Source: Gammaproteobacteria bacterium (GTDB lineage Bacteria; Pseudomonadota; Gammaproteobacteria; Arenicellales; Poriferihabitantaceae). Taken from it: a stretch of 54,629 bases of DNA. Of this stretch, positions 1-8,677 are shown piece after piece. Position 1 is the stretch's first letter; every line of letters begins with the position of its first letter. The notes below the pieces were generated by a model, which was not told where the DNA came from, ran no database searches, and saw only the letters and a program-made list of their open reading frames with translations. The translations under genes were made by a program, and so were the position numbers. The stretch is taken from contig JAPOUQ010000076.1 in the NCBI GenBank assembly GCA_026708585.1, positions 1 to 54,629 of the forward strand, given 5' to 3'.

Positions 1-470
1 CAAAAATGATAGGTTGTGTTGCCGACCTATGAGGGTGCTATTGAATAAAATCAATGACTTGATTTTTCAATAATGGCCCACTTGCGAAAGACGGGCTAGG
101 GGTAGCAGTTGAAATTTTGCGAACCGTATACTAAACGGTGACTTTTTGAAAAACATGTTCTCTTTATAGTTTCAAAAATTCTCAATACTGTAGAAATCGA
201 AAGTCATCCAGAATAATTTTCTCTAATGTAGAATGATTGTGTATAGGATTTTTCGACTCATGACACATCTCATTCGCTGGCAATTTCAGATTATGTATAA
301 AATATTTCGAATCTATTGATAACAAAATTCCTGACATATACCCAGATGAAAGTCACGCCATTACTCGAATATGGGCAACTTGTGCTCCGGAATGGATCGA
401 GGTTATTTTCTGCATCCCCCATGTCATTACCTTGAAGTATAGTAAAGCGTTTGTATCTGTCAAACCAACC
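1..470. other. Gene-free stretch at the left edge
   Basis: No convincing coding frame is visible between the window edge and the ferredoxin-like gene. The only structured element seen is an AT-rich inverted repeat at 39-72. The stretch presumably contains the promoter for the ferredoxin-like gene, but no clear -35/-10 pair stands out. Confidence 0.6.
39..72. repeat. AT-rich inverted repeat / hairpin
   Basis: The arms TATTGAA(TA)AAATCAA and TTGATTTTTCAATA are complementary over 14 bases, with a two-base bulge on the left and a four-base TGAC loop. It could be a weak terminator for a gene left of the window or a protein-binding site. There is no GC-rich stem and no clear T-tract beyond the arm, so the function is open. 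Confidence 0.4.
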
Positions 471-1160
471 ATGAAGACCCTGAACCAAATCGAGTCTCTT
501 GTAGAACGCCATGGTCTGGTTAATCGAGGTTCGTTTGTAGTTCAGGATGAAGACAACGTCCCCCCAATCCATGCTCAAAGCCTAACTCGAACATTAATGT
601 TGGTTGGTAACGCCGGCCCATCTTTATGGAAGACGTTTTCTGCATCGAGAGAATATAGCGATGGTAAATCTGATGCGCTGGATCGCTGGAGTAAGCGAGT
701 TGGGACAAATGTAGCCAGTCAACTAGAAGGTAGAGCATTGTTTCCATTTGGTGGGCCGCCATTCCACCCATTTATAAAGTGGGCCAAGAAAGCAGAATCT
801 TTATCCAATTCTCGCTTGGGCATGTTGATCCATAAAAAATACGGGCTATGGCATGCCTACCGGTTTGCCCTAGCTTTGCCATTTGATATTGAAGTTGCCC
901 TCGGTGATTCGGTTGATATCTGTAGTACATGTCTGGATCAGCCCTGCATCAGCTCCTGCCCGGTCAATGCCTTCGAAATAGAATTGGAATTTAACGCTAA
1001 AGCATGCTATACACATCTCAGCGGACAGGAAAATACCGCTTGCAGATCGGGTTGTCAGGCCAGACTTTCTTGTCCGTATGCCAGCGAGTTCAGGTATCAT
1101 TCCGATCAGACGAAATTTCATATGGACGCTTACTTGAAAAATATGTCCAAACGATTTTGA
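471..1160 (+). CDS. 4Fe-4S ferredoxin-like protein of unknown function
   Basis: A 229-residue soluble protein if started at the ATG at 471; an in-frame TTG at 432 would add 13 residues. The N-terminal two thirds carry blocks that recur in a conserved but uncharacterised proteobacterial family: LMLVGNAGPSLW (about 42-53), DRWSKRV, ALFPFGGPP (89-97) and HKKYGLWHAYR. The C-terminal part is cysteine rich: C151, C154, C159 and C163, the last followed by P in a ferredoxin-like SSCPV context, then C179, C191, C195 and C201. This could hold one or two Fe-S clusters. The spacing is reminiscent of the ferredoxin domain of QueG/reductive-dehalogenase-like proteins. The next gene is hydantoinase A, 82 bases downstream on the same strand. 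An electron-transfer role is likely; the partner is unknown. Confidence 0.75.
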   Translation: MKTLNQIESLVERHGLVNRGSFVVQDEDNVPPIHAQSLTRTLMLVGNAGPSLWKTFSASREYSDGKSDALDRWSKRVGTNVASQLEGRALFPFGGPPFHPFIKWAKKAESLSNSRLGMLIHKKYGLWHAYRFALALPFDIEVALGDSVDICSTCLDQPCISSCPVNAFEIELEFNAKACYTHLSGQENTACRSGCQARLSCPYASEFRYHSDQTKFHMDAYLKNMSKRF

Positions 1161-1242
1161 TATCGTTCTTCTTGATATTTCCAAATTTTTCGAACGTTTC
1201 GCATTACCCATTTTGGACGCACAAAACAATGCAGGTAAACAC

Positions 1243-3273
1243 ATGACCTATCAACTCGGAATTGATACAGGAGGAACATATACCGATGCAGTGATTGTCA
1301 ATACTGAAAAACAGGTTATCGCCAAATGCAAAAGTTTGACTACACCGTTTGATCTGACCGAAGGTATCGAACAGGCACTTGATGGATTGACTGGAATTAA
1401 TCTTCAAGATATTGGTCTGGTCGCCCTATCGACCACTCTGTCGACCAACTCAGTGGTTGAAGGTCGTGGATCACCAATCGGCGTCATTCTAGCTGGCTAC
1501 AAGGATCAACAAGTTAAGCAAAGCGGATTGACTGAAATTCTTGAAGAGAAGATGATTTCGATCATCGATGGTGGACATGGAGCGACTGGTGAAGAGTTGG
1601 TTCCACTTGATGAAGTCAAACTGGAAAACCTGATACAGGGATATCAGGGTAAAGTTTCTGCATTTGCGGTATCTTCGATATTTTCCATACGTAATCCGGA
1701 TCATGAAAGAAAGATTCGGGAGAAAATCTTTAGTATCTCGGGTAAGCCTGTGGCATGCGGACATGAATTATCGAGCAGTCTTGGTGCACCGAGACGGGCC
1801 TTAACTACAGCCATGAATGCTCGGATGCTACTGTATATTCAAGAGCTGATTGACTCTGTTGAAAATATACTGCTCAAGAAATTGATTCGTGCTCCTCTGA
1901 TGATTGTCAAGGGCGATGGATCCTTGGTGAACGCTCAGATCGCCCGTAAATATCCAGTTTCCACCGTCTTATCTGGACCTGCTGCTAGCGTGATAGGGGC
2001 ATGTGCTCTGAGTGGAAAAAAAGATGCTATCGTTGTCGATATGGGTGGTACCACAACCGATATTTGCGTGGTCTCGAATGGACGCCCCGATCTCTGCCAT
2101 GAAGGTGCAAAAATCGGTGACTGGTATCCAATGGTAGAAGCCATCCGAGTCATCTCGATTGGGTTAGGAGGAGACAGCGAACTGCGATTCAAGGTTGGGC
2201 TGGATATATCCGAGCGAAGAATTGTACCCATTAGCTTGTTAGTTTATCAATATCCTCAAGTCCTTGAAAAATTATATGTCCAGTATCGTGCAGGTCCGAC
2301 TCCACGGAATAACAAATTTGCTCTTCAACTTCAAATGAACAGGATTTTGATCGACAACCTTGATCCAGTGGAGAAGGACGTTTGGGAGTTGCTTTCGCAA
2401 GGACCGATTGAATTAGATCATTTGGCAATTACTGATCGCATTCGTTTGCGTGCACTGGCTCGTCTAGAACGATTGGGATTGGTCGTTTTCAGTGGATTCA
2501 CTCCCTCGGATGCCACCCACGTATTAGGATTAAGCCAGCATTGGAATCGTGAGGCCGCCATCATCGGTGCCAAAATCTGGGCTCGACAGATGCGACATCT
2601 TTACGGATTTGGGAACTGGGCTGATGATGACGCCGACTCTCCATGTCGACAAATTTTTGATACGGTTACACATAAAATTAGCCAGAAACTAATTGAGGCC
2701 GGACTACATCAACTGGAAAAACTGTCTGAAGTACAAACCGCTAAACTAACCAATATCCTAGCGAATATCTTATTAAACCCGCAATCGAAACAATCTGGAA
2801 AGCCACTATTTGAACTTCGCTTCTCCCAAAATCATTCAGTGATTGCAGTTGGAGGACCAGCGAAAGATTATTTTCCAGATGTTTCAAAGCACTTAGGCGT
2901 GAACCTGGAATTGCCAGAGCATGGAGAGGTTGCAAATGCGGTCGGTGCAGCTTTGGGCGCAGTGGTACAGACTTCAAAAATCAACGTAACGCAACCTGAA
3001 TTTGGAGTATTTTATTTGTTTCACAAAGGTCAGCCGTTGCGATTTTCCAATTTGCAAGAGGCTGTGAATATCGCAGAGAAAATGGCGAAAGAAGAAGCGG
3101 AAAATCTGGCAATTGCTGCAGGAGCAATGGAAATTGAAACTCGCATTGAACATGATGCCAATCATATTAAGCATGATATAGATGGTGAGTTATTTGTGAG
3201 TACCATGATAACCGCGACAGCGACTGGGCATCCGAAATTAATTCAAGCAGATTTCACAACCGGTTTGGATTGA
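1243..3273 (+). CDS. Hydantoinase A / oxoprolinase family protein
   Basis: A 676-residue protein, normal length for the HyuA family (N-methylhydantoinase A or 5-oxoprolinase alpha part). These enzymes use ATP to open five-membered cyclic amides. The N-terminus holds the sugar-kinase-like phosphate loop GIDTGGTYTDAV (6-17), and a second ATP-fold motif VVDMGGTTTDIC lies near residue 267. A mid-region block SGFTPSDATHVLG is typical of this family. The ATG at 1243 is chosen over a TTG at 1213 because the family begins directly before the GxDTGGT loop. No hydantoinase B gene is present in the window, which is unusual because the two subunits are normally adjacent. The gene converges on the amine dehydrogenase gene with only 48 bases between. 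The substrate cannot be stated. Confidence 0.88.
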   Translation: MTYQLGIDTGGTYTDAVIVNTEKQVIAKCKSLTTPFDLTEGIEQALDGLTGINLQDIGLVALSTTLSTNSVVEGRGSPIGVILAGYKDQQVKQSGLTEILEEKMISIIDGGHGATGEELVPLDEVKLENLIQGYQGKVSAFAVSSIFSIRNPDHERKIREKIFSISGKPVACGHELSSSLGAPRRALTTAMNARMLLYIQELIDSVENILLKKLIRAPLMIVKGDGSLVNAQIARKYPVSTVLSGPAASVIGACALSGKKDAIVVDMGGTTTDICVVSNGRPDLCHEGAKIGDWYPMVEAIRVISIGLGGDSELRFKVGLDISERRIVPISLLVYQYPQVLEKLYVQYRAGPTPRNNKFALQLQMNRILIDNLDPVEKDVWELLSQGPIELDHLAITDRIRLRALARLERLGLVVFSGFTPSDATHVLGLSQHWNREAAIIGAKIWARQMRHLYGFGNWADDDADSPCRQIFDTVTHKISQKLIEAGLHQLEKLSEVQTAKLTNILANILLNPQSKQSGKPLFELRFSQNHSVIAVGGPAKDYFPDVSKHLGVNLELPEHGEVANAVGAALGAVVQTSKINVTQPEFGVFYLFHKGQPLRFSNLQEAVNIAEKMAKEEAENLAIAAGAMEIETRIEHDANHIKHDIDGELFVSTMITATATGHPKLIQADFTTGLD

Positions 3274-3321
3274 TGGCAGTCGGTAAAGGTAGGAAATTTA
3301 GCAACTCGAGTTACAGAAAAT

Positions 3322-5418
3322 TCAAATTTCTATGAATTCACGACGATAAGGCACCTCATCTATATCGATCTGTTCATTGAAGTCACGTGCATACAAATGA
3401 CCAGAATATATTGCTGCAGCAATGGTCGATGGCGCTAGACAATCGCCAATTCGCTTGATAGAACTTATGCCCCTCTGTTGAGTAGTTACAGAATCCTTAT
3501 TCAAGTCAAAATACAGTTGGTCATTTGGCTTTCTGGCTGTTATTAAAATCAGATTATGGGTGAGTAGACTGCGTGGTTCTTGGCTAACTACATGCCTGAT
3601 TAAGGCTTTTCCTTCCTTCAACGAGATGAGGGCATGTTTTTCAATCAATCGAATATCCAGATCATGCAGTCGCTTTTCGATGAAAGTCTGTTCAAGGGTA
3701 TTTTGGGTCCAGGCAGATACATTAGCCTCAGGTGTGACCAAAGTTACTTGACATCCTTCTAACGCTAGTTTTTCAGCAATTACGCCGCCCATATAGTAAT
3801 GATCATCGTCGAAGATCAGGACTGAATCTGAAACATTCTGACCGTCCATAATTTGATCTGGAGTGAGTCGGATCACACTACTGTCGATTTCAATGGGCAT
3901 GCGATGAGTGCGACCAATACCCTCGGCATTCCATGCAGATCCATTCGCACAGAGGATATGTTGAAATTTCAACTCTTCAGCCAAATCAAGAACCTGTTGC
4001 TTATCAAGCTTACTTTCAAAATACATCTCGACATTCTGCAATTGCTGGATTTGTCCCAGTCGATAATCAATCACCCTCCGCCATTCAGAAAGTCCGGGCA
4101 GACGGCATTCTCGAGCGACCCGACCGCCAGCATCTCGGGATGCTTCAGCAAGTATTACACGGTGTCCCCGCTTGCCGAGAGACATTGCCGCTTCTAATCC
4201 GGCGGGACCGGCACCAATCACCAGAATCGAATCTTCCGAACTTTTGGGTGCTATTTTTTCGGGATGCCAGTTTTTTCGGTACTCCTCTCCCATAGTCGGG
4301 TTTTGGGTACAGCGTATGGGTGACATGGTCATATCTCCCGATACGCAAATATTGCAACCGATGCATTCACGGATATCTTCAAGTCTACCTTGTCGAATTT
4401 TCTCCGGTAGAAAGGGGTCAGCGATGGAAGGTCGAGCTGCACCAATCATATCCAGAACCCCACGCTTGATTTGATCAACCATGGTCTCGGGAGATGTGAA
4501 ACGTCCAACCCCGACTACCGGCTTGCCGGTTATCTGTTTCACAAAGGCAATGTACGATTCTTGATCACCTTCACTTGCGAAGCGGGAAGACTTGGAGTCA
4601 TACATCCAGCTCGAGATATTGACATCCCAGATGTCCGGTAAATCGGCTAGCATCTCCACGACATCGCGGCCCTCTTCTTCGCTTAGAGAATCCTGCCCCA
4701 GAAACTCCCTGACCGCGAGTCTGAGAGCAATCCCACACCGGTCACCAACAGCATCACGTGTATCGTCAAGTACCTCGCGTAACAGGCGAGCCCTGTTTTC
4801 CAGATTACCACCATACTCATCGGTTCGATTATTGAACTTGCGCGAGAGAAAATGTGCCAACAGGGACAGACTGTGGGCTGCATACACATAGATAATATCA
4901 AAGCCGATGTCCCTTGCACGGATCGCAGCGCGTCGATGCCAGCGTCGGTAGTTGGCAATATCTTCACGCGTCATCTTGTACGCCTGCACGGGATCCAGAT
5001 TGGTTCCCGGAATCATCTCGCTAACAGCCATCAGTGGCAGACGACTGTGTCGATTGGTTGCCTCATGTCCATTGTGCGTGATTTCAATGGCCGCGAGTGA
5101 GTTGTACTCATGAATTGCATCCACTGTCAAGGCAAGTCGATGCATATCCTTCTCATCCCAGAGACGACCTTCCATACATGGAGATACATCGGTGCTTGGA
5201 TGGATATCCACTTCCTGAGTGGATACGACTCCCCATCCGCCTTCGGCCTTGACACCACGCATTGCAGCCTCGGCTTTGGGGAATACATGGCCCAAACTAT
5301 TGCAATGCGGGACCTGATAAAATCGGTTACGCGCCGTGACGGGTCCGATTTGGACCGGCTCGAACAACACGTCATAGCGAGTGTTATTTATCTCACGTGA
5401 ATGGCTGAAATCAGACAT
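3322..5418 (-). CDS. Trimethylamine/histamine dehydrogenase-family flavoprotein
   Basis: A 698-residue homologue of trimethylamine dehydrogenase, starting at the ATG at 5418. An N-terminal TIM barrel binds FMN, followed by a 4Fe-4S site and a C-terminal ADP/dinucleotide-binding half (ILVIGAGPAGLEAA). C39 in RFYQVPHC matches the cysteine that carries 6-S-cysteinyl FMN. The catalytic set is kept: Y179, H182 and D274 match Tyr169, His172 and Asp267 of the Methylophilus enzyme. The cluster cysteines are C352, C355, C358 and C370. Of the three aromatic substrate-bowl residues (Tyr60, Trp264, Trp355), only Trp is kept (W271); the others are E69 and D362. Histamine dehydrogenase also has Asp at the Trp355 position, so a primary amine, diamine or polyamine is a better guess than trimethylamine. 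The start overlaps the upstream gene by 8 bases. Confidence 0.9.
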   Translation of the reverse strand: MSDFSHSREINNTRYDVLFEPVQIGPVTARNRFYQVPHCNSLGHVFPKAEAAMRGVKAEGGWGVVSTQEVDIHPSTDVSPCMEGRLWDEKDMHRLALTVDAIHEYNSLAAIEITHNGHEATNRHSRLPLMAVSEMIPGTNLDPVQAYKMTREDIANYRRWHRRAAIRARDIGFDIIYVYAAHSLSLLAHFLSRKFNNRTDEYGGNLENRARLLREVLDDTRDAVGDRCGIALRLAVREFLGQDSLSEEEGRDVVEMLADLPDIWDVNISSWMYDSKSSRFASEGDQESYIAFVKQITGKPVVGVGRFTSPETMVDQIKRGVLDMIGAARPSIADPFLPEKIRQGRLEDIRECIGCNICVSGDMTMSPIRCTQNPTMGEEYRKNWHPEKIAPKSSEDSILVIGAGPAGLEAAMSLGKRGHRVILAEASRDAGGRVARECRLPGLSEWRRVIDYRLGQIQQLQNVEMYFESKLDKQQVLDLAEELKFQHILCANGSAWNAEGIGRTHRMPIEIDSSVIRLTPDQIMDGQNVSDSVLIFDDDHYYMGGVIAEKLALEGCQVTLVTPEANVSAWTQNTLEQTFIEKRLHDLDIRLIEKHALISLKEGKALIRHVVSQEPRSLLTHNLILITARKPNDQLYFDLNKDSVTTQQRGISSIKRIGDCLAPSTIAAAIYSGHLYARDFNEQIDIDEVPYRREFIEI

Positions 5419-6781
5419 ACCATACAAAATCCTGAACCTTGAGAGACTTGAATATATTGTACTCCTCAAGCTTGCAGACCGTATAAACTTTTACATAATG
5501 CTTTCCAAAATAATTAGCCAAGAATTGACTTTTTTGGGTGATATTCATTGCTTGCACAATTTCAGTTGGAATCGTATTGCTATGGCTGGGTATTGTGTCA
5601 CCGATGGTAGGAGGTCCCGGTTCGATTTTTTGTTGAATACCATAATGAATGCCGGCCAATATCGTTGCGAGCAGGAGATAGGGATTTGCATCAGCACCTG
5701 CGATTCGATGTTCGATACGTCGAGCATGAGGATCACTTTTTGGAATACGCAAGGCAACAAGCCGGTTTTCGAATCCCCAGTTATCGTGAATCGGGGCATA
5801 GCAATCCGGTTTGAAGCGCCGATAGGCGTTCACATTTGGAGCATAAATCCCCATACTCTCAGACATTGTCTGCAGAATGCCCCCTAAAGAGTGGCGCATT
5901 AAATCAGTGATTGAGTCTATTTCTCCATATTGTCCACATCCCGCAAACACATTCATTCCATTCTGATCCAGTAAGCTGATATGAACATGCAAGCCACTGC
6001 CGGATTGCTCAGGAAACGGCTTTGCCATATAGGTAGCACGCATATTATGTCTACGGGCAAAACCCTGACTGGCCCTTCGCAACATTACATACTGATCGGC
6101 GGCTAACAGTGCGTCATCGACATGATGTAGGTTCAATTCAAATTGTGCTGGTGAATATTCTTTGGAGATCGCACTGATGCGAATATTCTGATCCTTGCAA
6201 GCCGAAACTACCTGATCAAAATAGCTGCTAAATTTTTCGACCTCATCAATGCTGTAGACTTGAGTTGAGGTTGGCTGCCTACCGGTCGATGGCAAGTGAG
6301 CGGGTTCTGGGCCGGTTTCATCATCCATATCAGGTTGAAGCAGATAAAATTCCGGCTCGAAAGCTACTACTGGGCGCAAGCCCAGCGAATCAAACTGATC
6401 AAGTACCCTCCTTAGCACATTACGCGGCTCATAGTAATAGGGTGTACCATCTAATCCTGTCAGCGTCAACATCATCTGAGCAGTTGGTAACTCGGTCCAT
6501 GCACATGGAGAAAGCGTCTCAACAATCGGTATGGCAATCTCATCAGGATCGCCATCTGAATATCCGAGATTTTCAGGATCCCGCGAATCACCACAAATCG
6601 TTAATAAAAAGGTTGAGCCGGGTAGCATCATTCCGTTATGAAACAGTTTTCCTGCCTCTTCAATCGGATATCGTTTACCTCGGATAATGCAACTTAAGTC
6701 TGATATATATGCGTCCAAATACTTCGTCTGGGGATATCGTTTCAGATATTGATCGAGCATTGGGGTTGAATGACTGGACAT
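5411..6781 (-). CDS. Glutamine synthetase-family gamma-glutamyl-amine ligase (PuuA-like)
   Basis: A 456-residue member of the glutamine synthetase family, close in length and motifs to gamma-glutamylpolyamine synthetase PuuA. Visible landmarks are FEPEFYLL (metal-binding glutamates), the SGSGLHVHISL block and the RRIEHRIAGADANPYL block, which is typical of PuuA/GlnA-III-like members. Such enzymes use ATP to join glutamate to an amine. The stop codon lies inside the start of the amine dehydrogenase gene (ATGTCTGA, 8-base overlap), so the two are almost certainly co-transcribed and translationally coupled. Along with the polyamine-type ABC transporter in this window, this points to use of an amine or polyamine as a nitrogen source. 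The exact amine is unknown; true glutamine synthesis is less likely. Confidence 0.85.
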   Translation of the reverse strand: MSSHSTPMLDQYLKRYPQTKYLDAYISDLSCIIRGKRYPIEEAGKLFHNGMMLPGSTFLLTICGDSRDPENLGYSDGDPDEIAIPIVETLSPCAWTELPTAQMMLTLTGLDGTPYYYEPRNVLRRVLDQFDSLGLRPVVAFEPEFYLLQPDMDDETGPEPAHLPSTGRQPTSTQVYSIDEVEKFSSYFDQVVSACKDQNIRISAISKEYSPAQFELNLHHVDDALLAADQYVMLRRASQGFARRHNMRATYMAKPFPEQSGSGLHVHISLLDQNGMNVFAGCGQYGEIDSITDLMRHSLGGILQTMSESMGIYAPNVNAYRRFKPDCYAPIHDNWGFENRLVALRIPKSDPHARRIEHRIAGADANPYLLLATILAGIHYGIQQKIEPGPPTIGDTIPSHSNTIPTEIVQAMNITQKSQFLANYFGKHYVKVYTVCKLEEYNIFKSLKVQDFVWYV

Positions 6782-6928
6782 ACGGATTACTTAGTACTGG
6801 ATATTCATTATCGGATAGAAGTAAGCCAAGAGTCATGGCTATTCATGATTCTTCGATGTGATAAATGTCTCTGCCTTCTTAGCAAAATTTGGAAGGTCAA
6901 TTTGATCCATGAGCGGTTCGTTCTTCTC

Positions 6929-8248
6929 TTACAGATTGGAACTGGAATTACCGGACACAGTATTTTCAACCTTTGAATCAACATTCCCCTGTTCAATTAG
7001 AAAACTGCGAAATGAGGGGATGGGGCTATAAAAGATACCACTTTCTGCTTCTTGTAGGGCACCTTGATGCACAAGATGTCTAATGAGTTCATATGCATCT
7101 CTTCTGCCTTCCAGCAAGGAATTCTCCAAGTCAAATCCTGCTTGGCTTTTTACATTACCTTCAATCAGTTCTTTTATGTCCTCTAACTTCATGTCTGTTT
7201 TGAACTGTTCCATGACAGTAGCCATCAAGCCAAGTAGGGAGCGCATCGGGTTGCTTTGCTGGCTCTGATAGTACCTTATCCGGCTTTTTTGAAACTCTTC
7301 ATCTAGAAGAATCCAGTCCAGGGCCCGAATGTCCCCATGATTCTTGAGTAGTTCCTGTCCCAATATAGCCTGTGCAAAATGGAGATGGCGAGGCCAGTCT
7401 TCGGATGGTTCTGCATAGGTTACCAGGCGGTTTTCGAATCCTTCCGCATTTATACCGAATGTTTGACAGAAACCCTGCATCACCTGTTGTTTCTGTTTGA
7501 ACGACAGGCAGCCAACTTCATGTAGCTTAGTCCCTCCTGTTAGCTGCATTTTTCGAGACTTGTCCAGAGTGTCACCAAGGCCTGCTAGGACGAGGGTAAG
7601 CGGTAGGTTCCATGCATTGTCATGCAAGGCCTGAAGAACCTGGGCTACTGGAGAGCTCGCATCGTGATTGAATCGCTGTGCCTCGTCAATTGCAATAATG
7701 ACTGGGGATTTAAGTCGGCTGAGTTTGGGAAGGAAATCAATCCAGTGTTGGAAATCAACGATACCCGTAAGGGAATGGTTTTGGTATGACCTCGTTTGTC
7801 TCTGCATGTTAATCCCGGCGTTACCTAGGTTTACGCCGAGAGACAGACTGCGTTCATACCGTTCGACAAAGTCTGGTGCTTTCCTTTTGCATATCAGACT
7901 AGCTAAAGGCTTGAGTATGTCGAGAGGTCTGGCAATGAGTGCCGAATTTAACAACAAGACTCTCGGCTTGATTCTCGATAAACCGAGTGCTACAGATGGT
8001 GTCATCTCCCAGTCTCTGAGCTTCCTCAGTACAGAGCTTTTTCCCGCACCTGGTGCTCCATGCACGATGCGTGTGTTACCAGCTATGCCATGGTTCCCTT
8101 CGCGAAACCATGCGCCCGGTTTCCATGATCTCTTGGATATGGACAGAATATCATCCAGAATATCATCCCGGCCAACAAAGACAGGTGGGGCCCGCTTTTC
8201 ACCCTCGTCTATAAATTGTCGTAATACGCTTGAATTGAACTCGTTCAT
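6929..8248 (-). CDS. AAA-type ATPase of unknown function (copy 1)
   Basis: A 439-residue P-loop ATPase. It opens with a VGRDDIL box like that of Orc1/Cdc6- and AAA_16-type ATPases. Walker A is GAPGAGKS (64-71) and Walker B is VIIAIDEAQ (183-191). A helical region with EDWPRHLHFAQAIL follows, then a C-terminal winged-helix-like part ending in FYSPIPSFRSFL. It is a paralogue of the protein encoded at 10139-11416: both share the GR box, GAPGAGK, DEAQ, a WP[RQ]H motif, a [EK]xxQK...YY segment and the terminal PIPSF motif. No transposase, toxin or nuclease partner lies beside it. The gene sits upstream of the glutamine synthetase-family gene with 147 bases between. TniB-like or STAND-like roles are possible; none can be assigned. 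Confidence 0.75.
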   Translation of the reverse strand: MNEFNSSVLRQFIDEGEKRAPPVFVGRDDILDDILSISKRSWKPGAWFREGNHGIAGNTRIVHGAPGAGKSSVLRKLRDWEMTPSVALGLSRIKPRVLLLNSALIARPLDILKPLASLICKRKAPDFVERYERSLSLGVNLGNAGINMQRQTRSYQNHSLTGIVDFQHWIDFLPKLSRLKSPVIIAIDEAQRFNHDASSPVAQVLQALHDNAWNLPLTLVLAGLGDTLDKSRKMQLTGGTKLHEVGCLSFKQKQQVMQGFCQTFGINAEGFENRLVTYAEPSEDWPRHLHFAQAILGQELLKNHGDIRALDWILLDEEFQKSRIRYYQSQQSNPMRSLLGLMATVMEQFKTDMKLEDIKELIEGNVKSQAGFDLENSLLEGRRDAYELIRHLVHQGALQEAESGIFYSPIPSFRSFLIEQGNVDSKVENTVSGNSSSNL

Positions 8249-8677
8249 TTCTTGATCTTGGCCATAGTGAACGCTTAAATTATTTTGATGAAAATACCCG
8301 AATTTGTCAAATTTATTCAGATCAGAGAGAACAAATTCGTGATACCTGAAATCCTTTGATCCCGTTTCTGGTTTGGCAGTCTATTCAGGTGCCCTGTTTG
8401 TATATCAAATCCACGGTGAATTGTCCTCTTTATGTGGCGGATGTTTTATCCTACCTGCGAAAATGGAAATGGCTGGATGATTATGCAACTCAAAGGTTTT
8501 TTCGTCGAAGCATGAAGTGATGCTTTATAGATGAAGTTTATTTGCTACAGTAGTAGCCAGGATATTTTTTGTTAAATTCAGTAATAGAGCAAATGACCAG
8601 CACCTTTGCGGGTAGGTTCAACAGCTCATGATGATTGATGACTAAAAAAACAATCGAAGTACTCTCATATCTATTTT
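8249..8677. other. Gene-free stretch between ATPase copy 1 and ddlA
   Basis: About 430 bases without a supported gene. It lies downstream of ddlA and upstream of ATPase copy 1, so it should hold the ATPase promoter. No clear hairpin, repeat or promoter pair was recognised by eye. Confidence 0.6.
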
